A stretch of 60,702 nt of DNA from Hydrogenophaga sp. A37 (lineage in GTDB: Bacteria > Pseudomonadota > Gammaproteobacteria > Burkholderiales > Burkholderiaceae_C): assembly GCF_002001205.1 (NCBI RefSeq), contig NZ_MUNZ01000093.1, positions 1 to 60,702 on the forward strand, given 5' to 3'. A program made the translations under genes and the position numbers. Each line of letters starts with the position of its first letter. Within the stretch, counting starts at the first letter, position 1. The notes under the pieces are model-generated. The model had not been told where the DNA came from and did no database searches. It was given only the letters and a program-made list of their open reading frames with translations. Shown here piece by piece: positions 8,296-17,753 of this stretch.

Positions 8296-11200
8296 TCACA
8301 TGTTGCGCCGGTACTGACCACCCACCTCAAACAACGCGCTGGTGATCTGACCGAGCGAGCAGCAGCGCACCGCGTCCATCAGCACCTCGAACACGTTTCG
8401 GTTCTCGATCACGGCGAGCTTCAGGCGTGCGAGCTGGGCGGGCGCCTCGTTGGCATGCCGGGTGTGGAAGTCGGCCAGCCGCTGCAGCTGGCTTTGTTTT
8501 TCTTCTTCGGTCGAACGCGCGAGCTCGATGGTCTCGGGCGTCTGGTCGCCGTGCGGGTTGCGGAAGGTGTTGACACCGATGATGGGGTACTCGCCGGTGT
8601 GCTTGAGCATCTCGTAGTGCATGCTCTCTTCCTGGATCTTGCTGCGCTGGTAGCCGGTTTCCATCGCGCCCAGCACGCCGCCACGCTCGGCAATCTTCTC
8701 GAACTCGCTCAGCACCATTTCTTCCACCAGCTCGGTCAGCTCGTCGATGATGAAGGCGCCCTGGTTGGGGTTCTCGTTCTTGGCCAGCCCCCACTCGCGG
8801 TTGATGATGAGCTGGATCGCCATCGCGCGGCGCACCGACTCTTCGGTCGGCGTGGTGATGGCTTCATCGAACGCGTTGGTGTGCAGCGAGTTGCAGTTGT
8901 CGTAGATCGCGATCAGCGCCTGCAAGGTGGTGCGGATGTCGTTGAACTGGATTTCCTGGGCATGCAGGCTGCGGCCGCTGGTCTGGATGTGGTATTTCAA
9001 CTTCTGAGACCGTTCATTCGCACCGTACTTCTCCTTCATCGCCACCGACCAGATGCGCCGCGCCACGCGGCCGAGCACGGTGTATTCCGGGTCCATGCCG
9101 TTGCTGAAGAAGAAGCTCAGGTTGGGCGCGAAGTCGTCGATGTGCATGCCGCGCGCCAGGTAGGCCTCCACAAACGTGAAGCCGTTGCTGAGCGTGAAGG
9201 CCAGCTGGCTGATCGGGTTGGCGCCGGCCTCGGCAATGTGGTACCCCGAGATCGAAACCGAGTAGAAGTTACGCACGTCGTGGTGCACGAAGTACTCGGC
9301 GATGTCGCCCATCACCTTCAATGAGAACTCGGTCGAGAAGATGCAGGTGTTCTGGCCCTGGTCTTCTTTCAATATGTCGGCCTGCACCGTGCCGCGCACG
9401 TTGGCCAGCACCCACTCGCGGATCTTGGCGGCTTCGGTGTCGGTCGGCTCGCGGCCGTTTTCGGCTTTGAACTTCTCCAGGTTCTGGTCGATGGCGGTGT
9501 TCATGAACATCGCCAGGATGCTCGGCGCCGGGCCGTTGATCGTCATGGACACCGAGGTGGTCGGGTGGCACAGGTCGAAGCCGCCGTAGAGCACCTTCAT
9601 GTCGTCCAGCGTGGCGATGCTCACGCCCGAGTTGCCGACCTTGCCGTAGATGTCGGGCCGCGGATCGGGGTCGTTGCCGTACAGCGTGACCGAGTCGAAG
9701 GCGGTGGACAACCGCTTGGCGGGCATGCCTTCGGACAGCAGCTTGAAGCGGCGGTTGGTGCGGAAGGGGTCGCCTTCGCCGGCAAACATGCGCGTCGGGT
9801 CCTCGCCCTCGCGCTTGAAGGCGAAGGTGCCCGAGGTGTAGGGGAAGCTGCCGGGCACGTTGTCGAGCATCAGCCACTTGAGCAACTCGCCGTGGTCCTC
9901 GTACTGCGGCAGCGCGACCTTGCGGATGGTGGTGCCGCTGAGCGACTTCGTGGTCAGCGCGGTGCGGATCTCCTTGTCGCGGATCTTCACCACGTACTCG
10001 TCGCCCGCGTAGGCCTTCTGCATGTCGGGCCACTGGGCCAGCAGCTTGCGCGCGGCCGGGTCCTGCGTCAGCTCGCGGGATTCCGCGAGGTCGATGGCTG
10101 CTTCGGACGCCTTGGGCCGGTTGGGCTTGTCCACCGCCAGCATGTCGGCGGCGGCGCGCAGTTGTTGTATCTCGCGCGCCAGCTTCGCCTGTTCGCGCGC
10201 CTTCTTCTTGTAGCCGCGCACGGTGTCACAAATCTCGGCCAAGTAACGCGTGCGCGCGGGCGGCACGATGGGCGTCTGGTTGGTGCTGTGGCGCACGTTC
10301 ACCCGCGGCAGGTGGCCGTCGGTGAGCGGCAGGCCGAGCGCGATCAGCCGCGCCTTGATGGCCTGGTACAGCGCGGTCACGCCGTCGTCGTTGAAGCGCG
10401 CGGCCATGGTGCCGAAGACCGGCATCTGGTCTGGCATGACGGTGAAGGCCTCGCGGTTGCGCTGCACCTGCTTGGCCACGTCGCGCAGCGCGTCGGCCGC
10501 GCCTTTGCGGTCGAACTTGTTGATCGCCACGAACTCGGCGAAGTCGAGCATGTCGATCTTCTCCAGCTGGCTGGCCGCGCCGAACTCGGGCGTCATCACG
10601 TACATCGGGATGTCCACGTGCGGCACGATGGCCGCGTCGCCCTGGCCGATGCCCGAGGTTTCGACCACGATGAGGTCGAAACCCGCCACCTTGCAGGCGG
10701 CCACCACGTCGGGCAGGGCGGCGCTGATCTCGCTGCTGGTGTCGCGCGTGGCGAGCGAACGCATGTAGACACGCTGCCCGTTGCTCCAGGGCGTGATCGC
10801 GTTCATGCGGATGCGGTCGCCGAGCAGGGCGCCGCCGCTCTTGCGGCGCGAGGGGTCGATCGAGATCACGGCCACGCGCAACGCGTCGTCCTGGTCAAGC
10901 CGGATGCGGCGGATCAGTTCGTCGGTCAGTGAAGACTTGCCGGCGCCGCCGGTGCCTGTGATGCCGAGCACGGGGGTTTGGCTGCCCGCTGCGACCTGGC
11001 GCATCGCGTCGAGCACCGACGCCTGGGCCTTGCCATTCTCGATGGCCGTGATCAGCTGCGCCAGAGCGCGCCAGTTCATTTCACCGTGACCCTGAATGGC
11101 TTCCATCGCCTTGGGCGCGTAGGCGCTGATGTCCCGGTCGCAGCGCATGACCATCTCGCCGATCATCCCCTGCAGGCCCATCTTCTGTCCGTCTTCGGGG

Positions 11201-11589
11201 CTGTAGATGCGGCCCACGCCGTAGTTGTGCAGCTCGCGGATTTCGGCCGGCACGATCACGCCGCCGCCGCCGCCGAACACCTGGATGTGCTCACCGCCGC
11301 GCGCGCGCAGCAGGTCCACCATGTACTTGAAGTACTCCACATGGCCGCCCTGGTAGGAGCTGATCGCGATGCCTTGCACGTCTTCCTGCAGCGCGGCGGT
11401 GACCACGTCGTCCACCGAGCGGTTGTGGCCCAGGTGGATCACCTCGGCGCCCATGCCTTGCAGGATGCGCCGCATGATGTTGATGGCCGCGTCGTGGCCG
11501 TCGAACAGGCTCGCGGCGGTCACGAAACGCACCTTGTTGGTGGGGCGGTAGTTGGCCAGGGCCTTGAAGTCGGCGGACAGGTCGCTCAT
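8296..11589 (-). CDS. icmF: Fused isobutyryl-CoA mutase IcmF (B12 domain - GTPase chaperone - mutase)
   Basis: A 1097-residue fusion that interconverts isobutyryl-CoA and n-butyryl-CoA (and related pairs) with adenosylcobalamin. The B12-binding domain is N-terminal, with D30-x-H32 ([12 protein letters not shown]) giving the lower axial His. Next is a MeaI/ArgK-type G-protein domain with P-loop GTGGAGKS at residues 212-219 and a switch region ETSGIGQGD. The last half is the substrate-binding TIM barrel, with [17 protein letters not shown] and later [17 protein letters not shown] and [11 protein letters not shown]. Domain order and length match IcmF, not methylmalonyl-CoA mutase. Its gene follows ppk2 by 29 bases, suggesting cotranscription. 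Confidence 0.95.
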   Translation of the reverse strand: MSDLSADFKALANYRPTNKVRFVTAASLFDGHDAAINIMRRILQGMGAEVIHLGHNRSVDDVVTAALQEDVQGIAISSYQGGHVEYFKYMVDLLRARGGEHIQVFGGGGGVIVPAEIRELHNYGVGRIYSPEDGQKMGLQGMIGEMVMRCDRDISAYAPKAMEAIQGHGEMNWRALAQLITAIENGKAQASVLDAMRQVAAGSQTPVLGITGTGGAGKSSLTDELIRRIRLDQDDALRVAVISIDPSRRKSGGALLGDRIRMNAITPWSNGQRVYMRSLATRDTSSEISAALPDVVAACKVAGFDLIVVETSGIGQGDAAIVPHVDIPMYVMTPEFGAASQLEKIDMLDFAEFVAINKFDRKGAADALRDVAKQVQRNREAFTVMPDQMPVFGTMAARFNDDGVTALYQAIKARLIALGLPLTDGHLPRVNVRHSTNQTPIVPPARTRYLAEICDTVRGYKKKAREQAKLAREIQQLRAAADMLAVDKPNRPKASEAAIDLAESRELTQDPAARKLLAQWPDMQKAYAGDEYVVKIRDKEIRTALTTKSLSGTTIRKVALPQYEDHGELLKWLMLDNVPGSFPYTSGTFAFKREGEDPTRMFAGEGDPFRTNRRFKLLSEGMPAKRLSTAFDSVTLYGNDPDPRPDIYGKVGNSGVSIATLDDMKVLYGGFDLCHPTTSVSMTINGPAPSILAMFMNTAIDQNLEKFKAENGREPTDTEAAKIREWVLANVRGTVQADILKEDQGQNTCIFSTEFSLKVMGDIAEYFVHHDVRNFYSVSISGYHIAEAGANPISQLAFTLSNGFTFVEAYLARGMHIDDFAPNLSFFFSNGMDPEYTVLGRVARRIWSVAMKEKYGANERSQKLKYHIQTSGRSLHAQEIQFNDIRTTLQALIAIYDNCNSLHTNAFDEAITTPTEESVRRAMAIQLIINREWGLAKNENPNQGAFIIDELTELVEEMVLSEFEKIAERGGVLGAMETGYQRSKIQEESMHYEMLKHTGEYPIIGVNTFRNPHGDQTPETIELARSTEEEKQSQLQRLADFHTRHANEAPAQLARLKLAVIENRNVFEVLMDAVRCCSLGQITSALFEVGGQYRRNM

Positions 11590-11618
11590 CTCGGTGTCTC
11601 TCTCGGGTGGGTCGGTTG

Positions 11619-12515
11619 TTATTCGATGCGCAGGCCCTTGAGGGCCGGATTCTCGGGGGGGTAGCGCAGGTCCAGCGCCTGCAGGCTGTCGCGCACGAGC
11701 GTCGCGATCATCAGGTTGCGGTGGGTCTTGGAGTCGGCGGGCACCACGGTCCAGGGCGCCCAGGGCGTCGAGGTCGCGTGCAGCAGGTCTTCATAGGCCT
11801 TTTGGTACGCCGGCCACTGTTTGCGCACCTCCAGATCACCGAGGCTGAATTTCCAGTGTTTCTCGGGGTCGTCCACGCGCTCCTGAAGGCGTTGCTTTTG
11901 TTCTTCGCTGCCGATGTGCAGCATGCACTTGATGATCACCGTGCCGGTCTGGGCGAGCAGTCGCTCGAAGTGATTGATCTGCTGGTAGCGCTGCTGCGTT
12001 TGCTCGGGCTTGATCCAGCGGTTGACCACCGGCACCAGCACGTCTTCGTAGTGGCTGCGGTTGAAGACCATGATCTCGCCCGCGCCGGGCATCTTCTGGT
12101 GGATGCGCCAGAGGTAGTCGTGGTCTCGCTCGGGCTCGGTCGGCGCCTTCCATCCCACCGTGTGCACACCCAGCGGGCTGGTGCGCGCGAACACGCCGCG
12201 CACCGTGCCATCCTTGCCCGAGGTGTCGCTGCCCTGCAGCACCAGCAGCAGCTTGAAGCGGCGGTCGGCGTAGAAGCGGTCCTGCAGACCGTCCAACTCC
12301 AGGGCCAGCGCCTCCACCGCCGCGAGGTCGACGGCTTTCTTGCCCAGACTGAACGGCTTGGCGCCGGTGTCGAAGCTTTTGAGTGCCTGTGCCTGGCGCG
12401 CCTTGGCGCTGCGTTCACCCGCCTCCGGTGCGATCTGCCAGTCTTTCCACGGACCCAGGCTGGCGCGAATGGCGGCAGGGGGGAAGGGCAGCGTGGCGTC
12501 GTCGGGACTGGGCAT
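11619..12515 (-). CDS. ppk2: Polyphosphate kinase 2 family protein (PPK2)
   Basis: A 298-residue protein of the PPK2 family, which moves phosphate between polyphosphate and nucleotides. The Walker A-type loop is [15 protein letters not shown] and the Walker B-type segment is [14 protein letters not shown]; the lid region follows ([16 protein letters not shown]). The block [17 protein letters not shown] near the end is also typical. Single-domain length suggests class I or III; nucleotide preference cannot be read safely. It is upstream of icmF on the same strand, and a GTPase-dependent mutase beside a nucleotide phosphotransferase is a sensible pairing, though only by position. Confidence 0.9.
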   Translation of the reverse strand: MPSPDDATLPFPPAAIRASLGPWKDWQIAPEAGERSAKARQAQALKSFDTGAKPFSLGKKAVDLAAVEALALELDGLQDRFYADRRFKLLLVLQGSDTSGKDGTVRGVFARTSPLGVHTVGWKAPTEPERDHDYLWRIHQKMPGAGEIMVFNRSHYEDVLVPVVNRWIKPEQTQQRYQQINHFERLLAQTGTVIIKCMLHIGSEEQKQRLQERVDDPEKHWKFSLGDLEVRKQWPAYQKAYEDLLHATSTPWAPWTVVPADSKTHRNLMIATLVRDSLQALDLRYPPENPALKGLRIE

Positions 12516-12555
12516 GGCGGCTCCGGAAAGGGGGTGGGTGGCCGTCTGGCCGAGT

Positions 12556-12575
12556 TGACGTTTACGTAAACGTCA
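12556..12575. promoter_or_regulatory. Perfect 20-bp palindrome, candidate operator
   Basis: TGACGTTTACGTAAACGTCA is fully self-complementary. It lies in the 180-base gap between the divergent ppk2-icmF unit and the persulfide dioxygenase gene, where it could control either or both. The shape resembles operators of MerR-type regulators of branched-chain and fatty-acid catabolism in Proteobacteria (LiuR-like), from memory and not checked. I found no second copy in the window. Confidence 0.65.
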
Positions 12576-12695
12576 TGGTAACCGGTTTGGCGAAAAATGA
12601 CACCTGGACACCCCCAGGGAGATGTGCCGCCCGGCGATGTGGCCGATATGCTGTCGCGTTTTGCCTGACATGCTTTTTTTGGAAGCCGACCTGCC

Positions 12696-13811
12696 ATGAA
12701 GCCGATCCAGTTGTTTGACCCCGCCTCCAGCACCTTCACCTATGTGCTGTTTGACCAGTCCACCCGCGACGCGCTCATCATCGATCCCGTGGACGACCAA
12801 ATCGAGCGCGATCTGGCGACCCTGCGCGAGTACGGCCTGAAGCTCGTGTGGACGGTGGAGACCCATGCCCACGCAGACCACATCACCAGTGCCGGCAAGC
12901 TCGCCGAACTGACCGGCGCAAAGACCGCGGCCCCATTTGGCTGCGGCATCGGCACGGCGGGGGTGCAACTGCAACACGCCGACACCTTGTCGTTCGGCGG
13001 TGAGAGCCTGCGCGCCTTGCACACGCCCGGCCACACCGCAGGCAGCATGAGCTTCGTGTGGCGTGAACACGTGTTCACCGGCGACACGCTGCTCATCAAT
13101 GGCTGCGGCCGCACCGACTTCCAGTCGGGCAGCGCCGCCGATCTCTACCGCAGCCTGACACAGGTGCTGTTTGCGCTGCCCGACGCGACCACCGTCTGGC
13201 CGGGGCACGACTACCAGGGCCGAAGCCACTCGACCATCGGTCAGGAGAAGGCCACCAACGCGCGTGTGGCGGGCAAGAGCGAAGCCGATTTTGTGGCCCT
13301 CATGGATGCCTTGGAACTGCCCAAACCCAGGCGCATCGACGAGGCCGTGCCGGCCAACCTCACGTCAGGCATCCGCCATGACGCGGACGGCGCGCTGCTC
13401 ATGCAGCCGCGTGCGACTCAGGGCGGTTACGCCGGCGACGTGTCACCGCAGCTGGCCTGGCAGTGGATGCAGGCGGGCCAGGCCGTGCTGGTGGATGTGC
13501 GCACCGACGCCGAGCGTGAATGGGTGGGCTTTGTACCGGGCGCCGTGCCAGTGGCCTGGAAGCAGTGGCCGGGCATGGCCATGAACCCACAGTTTGACGA
13601 CGCCGTGCGGCAAGCGGCGGCGGGCGGGAACAAACTGGTGCTGTTGTGTCGAAGCGGTGTGCGCTCGATCGCTGCCGCCAAACGGGCCACCGAGCTGGGC
13701 CTGGAGGCTTACAACATCCTCGAAGGTTTCGAGGGCGATCCCGACGCCCAGGCCCATCGCGGGCGAAGAGGCGGTTGGCGCCACCATGGTCTGCCCTGGC
13801 GCCAGAATTAG
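12696..13811 (+). CDS. Persulfide dioxygenase-rhodanese fusion (MBL fold + rhodanese)
   Basis: A 371-residue two-domain protein. Residues about 1-240 form an ETHE1-type metallo-beta-lactamase fold with the iron ligands H57-A-H59-A-D61-H62, HTPGHTAGS, GDTLLINGCGRTDF and GHDYQGR. Residues about 250-365 form a rhodanese domain with active-site loop CRSGVRS. The family, characterised in Burkholderia as PRF, oxidises glutathione persulfide to sulfite and transfers sulfur to thiosulfate or glutathione. The end GGWRHHGLPW is a natural rhodanese terminus, so no frameshift is implied. It acts in the cytoplasm in sulfide detoxification. A palindrome lies 120 bases upstream. Confidence 0.92.
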   Translation: MKPIQLFDPASSTFTYVLFDQSTRDALIIDPVDDQIERDLATLREYGLKLVWTVETHAHADHITSAGKLAELTGAKTAAPFGCGIGTAGVQLQHADTLSFGGESLRALHTPGHTAGSMSFVWREHVFTGDTLLINGCGRTDFQSGSAADLYRSLTQVLFALPDATTVWPGHDYQGRSHSTIGQEKATNARVAGKSEADFVALMDALELPKPRRIDEAVPANLTSGIRHDADGALLMQPRATQGGYAGDVSPQLAWQWMQAGQAVLVDVRTDAEREWVGFVPGAVPVAWKQWPGMAMNPQFDDAVRQAAAGGNKLVLLCRSGVRSIAAAKRATELGLEAYNILEGFEGDPDAQAHRGRRGGWRHHGLPWRQN

Positions 13812-13926
13812 CCGACCTGCGGCCTCGGTCGGCTGAATGGAATCGCGATATCAGGTGGCATCGAAGGGCCGCCAGCGCCGCTTATCGGATAGGTCGCCCC
13901 AAACTTGATAAGAAAGCGTAACAACC

Positions 13927-13944
13927 CCTGTCAGACCTAACAGG
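13927..13944. promoter_or_regulatory. 18-bp dyad upstream of the autoinducer synthase, lux-box-like
   Basis: CCTGT, eight bases, then ACAGG form an inverted repeat 63 bases before the synthase ATG. The spacing and CT-AG ends resemble operators of LuxR-type proteins, and a LuxR-type regulator is encoded in the same locus. This is pattern resemblance only. Confidence 0.35.
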
Positions 13945-14006
13945 TGGGGTGGCGGTTTCATCTTGTTTCTTTCTTCAATGGGTTCTTCTTTTCACAGGAG
14001 TACCCC

Positions 14007-15266
14007 ATGGAATTGCTGGAAACCACCCATTCAACGCAACGTCTCGCACCCCGGCTGAGTGTCGCGCTGGAGGCCCGCGTGGAGCGGGACTTTGTGCCGC
14101 GCTGGAAGGATCTTTGGAACGAGCGTTTTGCCGTTCAAGGCGCACGGCCCGGTCCCAATTCGGTGCGATTGGATGGCAACGACTATTTGTCCGTTTCGGG
14201 TCACCCGGACATCGTTCGCGCGCAGGTCGAAGCCCTGACCCGTTGCGGCAATTTCGCGGTGCAGTCGGGTGTGTTCATGCACGATGAACATCCCACTCGA
14301 AATCTGGAATTGAAATTGGCCAATTGGGTGGGCATGGACGATGGATTCGTTTGCCAATCGGGTTATGCGGCCAATGTCGGTCTGATCCAGTCGGTCGCGA
14401 ACCAGGACACGCCGGTGTATCTGGACGGACAGGCCCACGCCTCGTTGTGGGAGGGGGCGCACGCGGCCCGCGCCCCGGCGCACGTGTTCCGGCACAACGA
14501 CCCGCAGCACCTCGACAAGCTCATGTCGCGCGCGGGGCCGGGTCTGGTGGCGGTGGACTCGGTCTACAGCACCACGGGCGCCTTGTGCCCTCTGGTGGAG
14601 ATGCTGGATGTGGTCGAGCGGCACGGCTCCATGATCCTGGTCGATGAATCGCATTCACTGGGCACGCACGGTCCGCGCGGTGCGGGGTTGTGTGCGCAGC
14701 TGGGTGTGACCGACCGGGTGCACTTCATCTCGGCCAGCCTGGCCAAGGCGCTCGCGGGCCGCGCGGGGTTTTTCAGCGCGCCCGCCCGGCTGCGGTACCA
14801 CATCCTCACCTCGAGCTTTCCCAACATCTTCAGCTCCTGCGTGCTGCCGCACGAGGCGATCGGTCTCGGCGCGACGGTGGACGTGCTGCAGCAGGCCGAT
14901 GCCGCGCGGGCCACGCTGCAGCGGCACACCCGGCGCATGCGCCAGTCGCTCACTGACATGGGCTACCCCATCCATCAGGGGACCGAGCAGATCATTGCGC
15001 TGGAGGCTGGGCTCGAACCCGACACGATCCGCTTGCGCGACGAGCTGGATGCCCGGGGCGTGCACACGGCGTTCTTTGGCGCGCCCGCGACCAGCCGCAA
15101 CCGGTCGCTCGCCAGAATGACCCTGCACGCCGCGCTGACCGAGGCGGAGCTGATCCATGTCGAGGCCGCCGCCCAGGAGGTCGCGGCGCTGGTGAAGCCC
15201 TGGGAGTGGCCGGTGGCTCGCAGGAACCGGGGGGCGACTCATACGGCATTGCCTTCAAACGTATAA
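14007..15266 (+). CDS. cqsA: Alpha-hydroxyketone autoinducer synthase (CqsA/LqsA family)
   Basis: A 419-residue PLP enzyme of the alpha-oxoamine synthase group, matching CqsA/LqsA rather than BioF or Kbl. The segments RLDGNDYLSVSGHPDIV, SGVFMHDEHPT, VDESHSLGTHGPRGAG and the Schiff-base lysine K247 in SASLAKALAGRAGFF are those of CqsA. The reaction joins an acyl-CoA with an amino-acid-derived substrate to give an aminoketone that becomes a CAI-1/LAI-1-like signal. The ATG at 14007 has CACAGGAG upstream. A sensor kinase, an LqsR-like regulator and a LuxR-type gene lie just beyond it. The left arm of an inverted repeat overlaps its last codons. Confidence 0.93.
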   Translation: MELLETTHSTQRLAPRLSVALEARVERDFVPRWKDLWNERFAVQGARPGPNSVRLDGNDYLSVSGHPDIVRAQVEALTRCGNFAVQSGVFMHDEHPTRNLELKLANWVGMDDGFVCQSGYAANVGLIQSVANQDTPVYLDGQAHASLWEGAHAARAPAHVFRHNDPQHLDKLMSRAGPGLVAVDSVYSTTGALCPLVEMLDVVERHGSMILVDESHSLGTHGPRGAGLCAQLGVTDRVHFISASLAKALAGRAGFFSAPARLRYHILTSSFPNIFSSCVLPHEAIGLGATVDVLQQADAARATLQRHTRRMRQSLTDMGYPIHQGTEQIIALEAGLEPDTIRLRDELDARGVHTAFFGAPATSRNRSLARMTLHAALTEAELIHVEAAAQEVAALVKPWEWPVARRNRGATHTALPSNV

Positions 15267-15345
15267 CTTCGTTGCTTCGCCTGGCCGTGCTTTAGCACTG
15301 TCTGCGGCTTCGCGCCTTGTTCTACGCTTGAATGCAAAACCGTAT
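15241..15345. repeat. Long imperfect inverted repeat at the synthase/regulator junction
   Basis: The arms 15241-15263 and 15323-15345 match at 18 of 23 positions when one is reverse-complemented. The middle of the element holds a GTGC-TTTA-GCAC hairpin. The left arm encodes the end and stop of the synthase gene, and the right arm touches the stop of the response-regulator gene. It could be a bidirectional terminator or a small dispersed element. No poly-T tract is present. Confidence 0.6.
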
Positions 15346-16331
15346 CAGCTGTCGTGAATCGTGCGCGACCCCTGCATGTCCAGGAAGTTGTGGTACGGGT
15401 AGATCGGGTGCGGTGTGTCGGCCTCGTCCAGGCTGAACACCGCGCCGGTGAGCAGGCCCTCGTCGCCGATGGCAAAGGCGGGGGCGGTGCGGATCGGGCC
15501 GCGCAGGCCCAGTTGCTGGTGCAGCTCAACCGCCGGCAGCAGCGTGCCGTTCTGAATGGCGCGCACGGTGTCAAACCCCAGCCCGGCCGAGCGGGCCAGC
15601 TCGGCGAGGTCGTTGAGGCCCGAGCCGGGTTCAAGCTGCAACCAATGGCAGTGCCCCGCCGCGTCCAGCCCCAGCATGCCAAACGGTTCGCCCAGCACCA
15701 CGTATTCGATCCAGTGCTTCAGCGCGTGGGCTTGCAGCGCTTCGGCCACCGAAGGCACCTGCAGCAGCGATTGCTGAGCCGGTTGCAGTGCGGTCCGCCA
15801 CACGGTGTTGAGCCGCGGGTGGGCGGCGTGGGCGAGCCGGACCAGGGTGGTCAGCAGGCGCCCGGCAATGTCGGCCGTCTGCTTGGCAATGAACTGGTCG
15901 ATCAAACCCTGGTTGAAGGCCTGAATGGCAATCTGTTCGTCGGCCTGACCGGTCAGCAGGATGCGCGAGCCGGGCCAGTCCAGCAGGGTTTTGAGCACCT
16001 TGAGGCCGTCGGTGCCGGGCATGGCGTAGTCGACCACACAGGTGTGCGCCAACTGGTAGCGCGCCGGGTTGGTGCCCCAGTAGCGCATCACCTGGGGCAG
16101 CAGGGGATGGCCCTGGCGCCAGCGTTCGATCATCAGCAAATGCAGAGCCGCGTCCGCTTCCCAGCGCGAAGGCTCGTCGCGCATGCGGTTCAGGAACGCC
16201 GCAGGACGGGAATACAGCTCCACCTGCAGGTGCGTGGGCACGACCATGCCGAGCATCTCCAGGTAGTCGATGTCGTCATCGAGAAAGAGAATGCAGCCCG
16301 AGCGGTGGTACAGCGGAAGTTTGAGGGCCAT
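15345..16331 (-). CDS. LqsR-like response regulator of the autoinducer circuit
   Basis: A 328-residue protein. The receiver begins CILFLDDDIDYLEML, with acidic residues at 18-20. The likely phospho-acceptor is D101 in CVVDYAMPGTDGLKVL, unusually far along because about 45 residues are inserted before it; Legionella LqsR has the same feature. The switch Thr region is RILLTGQADEQIAIQAFNQG, with a Lys in FIAKQT. The C-terminal half (about residues 180-328) has no HTH or other output domain that I recognise. The gene starts 3 bases after the histidine kinase gene, so the two form an operon, read towards the synthase gene. Confidence 0.8.
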   Translation of the reverse strand: MALKLPLYHRSGCILFLDDDIDYLEMLGMVVPTHLQVELYSRPAAFLNRMRDEPSRWEADAALHLLMIERWRQGHPLLPQVMRYWGTNPARYQLAHTCVVDYAMPGTDGLKVLKTLLDWPGSRILLTGQADEQIAIQAFNQGLIDQFIAKQTADIAGRLLTTLVRLAHAAHPRLNTVWRTALQPAQQSLLQVPSVAEALQAHALKHWIEYVVLGEPFGMLGLDAAGHCHWLQLEPGSGLNDLAELARSAGLGFDTVRAIQNGTLLPAVELHQQLGLRGPIRTAPAFAIGDEGLLTGAVFSLDEADTPHPIYPYHNFLDMQGSRTIHDS

Positions 16332-16334
16332 GGA

Positions 16335-17666
16335 TCAAGCGGTATCAGGGGATGGTTCGGCGGATGTGTGGTGATGAATGGGAAGGGTGACCGTGAAGGT
16401 GGCACCGTGCGGAGGCTCGGAGCGCAGGCTCAGATGACCATCAGCCGCTTCCACCACATTCTTGCAAAAGGTCAGGCCCAGCCCATTGCCCACGGTGCTC
16501 TGAAGTGAAAAGAAAGGTTCGAAGACCCGCTGCTGCTTCGCCAGAGGGATGCCCGTGCCCTTGTCGGCCACCGTGAGACAACCGCGGCCCTGGGACACGT
16601 CCACCGTGATGTGCAGTGCGCCGGTCTGCAGTGCTTCGCTGGACGACGCCAGCGAATGGAGTGCATTTTTGATCAGATTCACCAGTACCTGGGAAAATTG
16701 AGCCCGTGAACCCAAGAAACAGAAGTCTTCTTTGAGTTCCAGGGTCACGCACTCGCGTTCGCCGGTGGACCGGTATGGGTACTGCGACACCACATCCTGG
16801 ACCAGTTCAAACCCCATGATCCGGGTGGTTGGACGGGGCAGGCGCAGCAGCTGGGCGTTGGAGATCTGGGTGTCGATCTGCCGGTTCATGCTGCGCACCA
16901 TGTTTTGCAACCGCGTCGAAAGCTCTTCGAGCTTCTTGCGTTTGATCTCGGGGACATCGGCTTGGGCCAGGCCGCGCAACACGTCGCCCATCAGATTGAC
17001 CGAGGCCAGGGGCGTGCGCAGCTCGTGTGCCATGACGCCCATGGTGCTCAGGGTGTTGATGAGCCGCGCGCGGCGCAGGTTGGCGCCCGACATGCCCAAC
17101 ATGATGCTCATCACCCAGGCGAAGGCCAGGACCGCGAGGTTGTCCAGGTCCAGACCCAGCCAAGCCTGATCGGTGCGGGTGAGTTGAAACAGGATGGCTG
17201 CCAGGCCAAACCCGGTCACCGTGCCCAGCGTGGCCAGCCGCCAGTCGGTGATGTGGTAGTAGATCAGGACCATCGAGCAGAGGCTGGCCAGCCAGACCTT
17301 GTTGCCCTCGTTCATCAGGTACATCCAGCCAAAGTACAGCGGCAGTTGCATCCAGAAGATGAGGCCGAACACCCAGACACTGGTTTTGGCGCTCAAGTCG
17401 CGGTTCACGCGATTGAGCAGCAACAGCAGTCCCATGAAGGCCAGTCCGACCCGCACACTGAAGACCTCGTGGGGTTGCGGCAGCAAACGCCCCCACATCC
17501 AGGCAAACAGGAAGTGGCCGCCAAATGTGAATAGGCCCAGCCACTGAAGCCGCACCGTGGATGGGTGCAAAATAGGCTCCAGAGGAGCGCGGACAATTTC
17601 GTCCACCACCCAGCGCCAGAGCCTTGCACTGGCGTTGTGAACCCTGAGGCGGTCCAGCGGCAACAT
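16335..17666 (-). CDS. Membrane sensor histidine kinase, CqsS/LqsS-like
   Basis: A 443-residue kinase with about six transmembrane segments in residues 38-193 and almost no periplasmic domain, as in CqsS, which senses a lipophilic signal. The H-box has H214 in VMAHELRTPLASVN, and the HATPase motifs are NLIKNALHSL, DKGTGIPLAKQQRVFEPFF and GNGLGLTFCKNVVEA. Unlike Vibrio CqsS it lacks a fused receiver; the separate response regulator directly downstream takes that role. The ATG at 17666 has AAAGGAA upstream. It is divergent from the LuxR-type gene, with 87 bases between. Confidence 0.88.
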   Translation of the reverse strand: MLPLDRLRVHNASARLWRWVVDEIVRAPLEPILHPSTVRLQWLGLFTFGGHFLFAWMWGRLLPQPHEVFSVRVGLAFMGLLLLLNRVNRDLSAKTSVWVFGLIFWMQLPLYFGWMYLMNEGNKVWLASLCSMVLIYYHITDWRLATLGTVTGFGLAAILFQLTRTDQAWLGLDLDNLAVLAFAWVMSIMLGMSGANLRRARLINTLSTMGVMAHELRTPLASVNLMGDVLRGLAQADVPEIKRKKLEELSTRLQNMVRSMNRQIDTQISNAQLLRLPRPTTRIMGFELVQDVVSQYPYRSTGERECVTLELKEDFCFLGSRAQFSQVLVNLIKNALHSLASSSEALQTGALHITVDVSQGRGCLTVADKGTGIPLAKQQRVFEPFFSLQSTVGNGLGLTFCKNVVEAADGHLSLRSEPPHGATFTVTLPIHHHTSAEPSPDTA

Positions 17667-17694
17667 GTATTCCTTTCAGCTTCGGCCAACAACC

Positions 17695-17717
17695 TTCGCC
17701 AGAGCCTCCTGGGCGAA
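17695..17717. promoter_or_regulatory. Dyad between kinase and LuxR-type genes
   Basis: TTCGCC, eleven bases, then GGCGAA form a spaced inverted repeat within the 87-base divergent promoter region. It could be an operator for either gene. Support is weak because such short GC-rich dyads occur by chance. Confidence 0.25.
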
Positions 17718-17753
17718 CCACTGCATTGTCCCTTTTGTGGGAGGTGCCCGGCC

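Noticed and set aside
8284..8311. Terminator hairpin between DUF6352 and icmF
   Set aside because: CCGGCGCA and TGCGCCGG pair well, but the hairpin overlaps the icmF stop codon and has no T run on either strand, so I do not call it a terminator.
13700..13811. Frameshift at the end of the persulfide dioxygenase-rhodanese gene
   Set aside because: The Arg/His-rich end looked like a shifted frame, but GGWRHHGLPW is the usual rhodanese C-terminal block.
15241..15345. Integron attC site
   Set aside because: The length and imperfect pairing fit, but the core-site signatures GTTRRRY and RYYYAAC are missing at the ends, and no integrase or cassette array is near.
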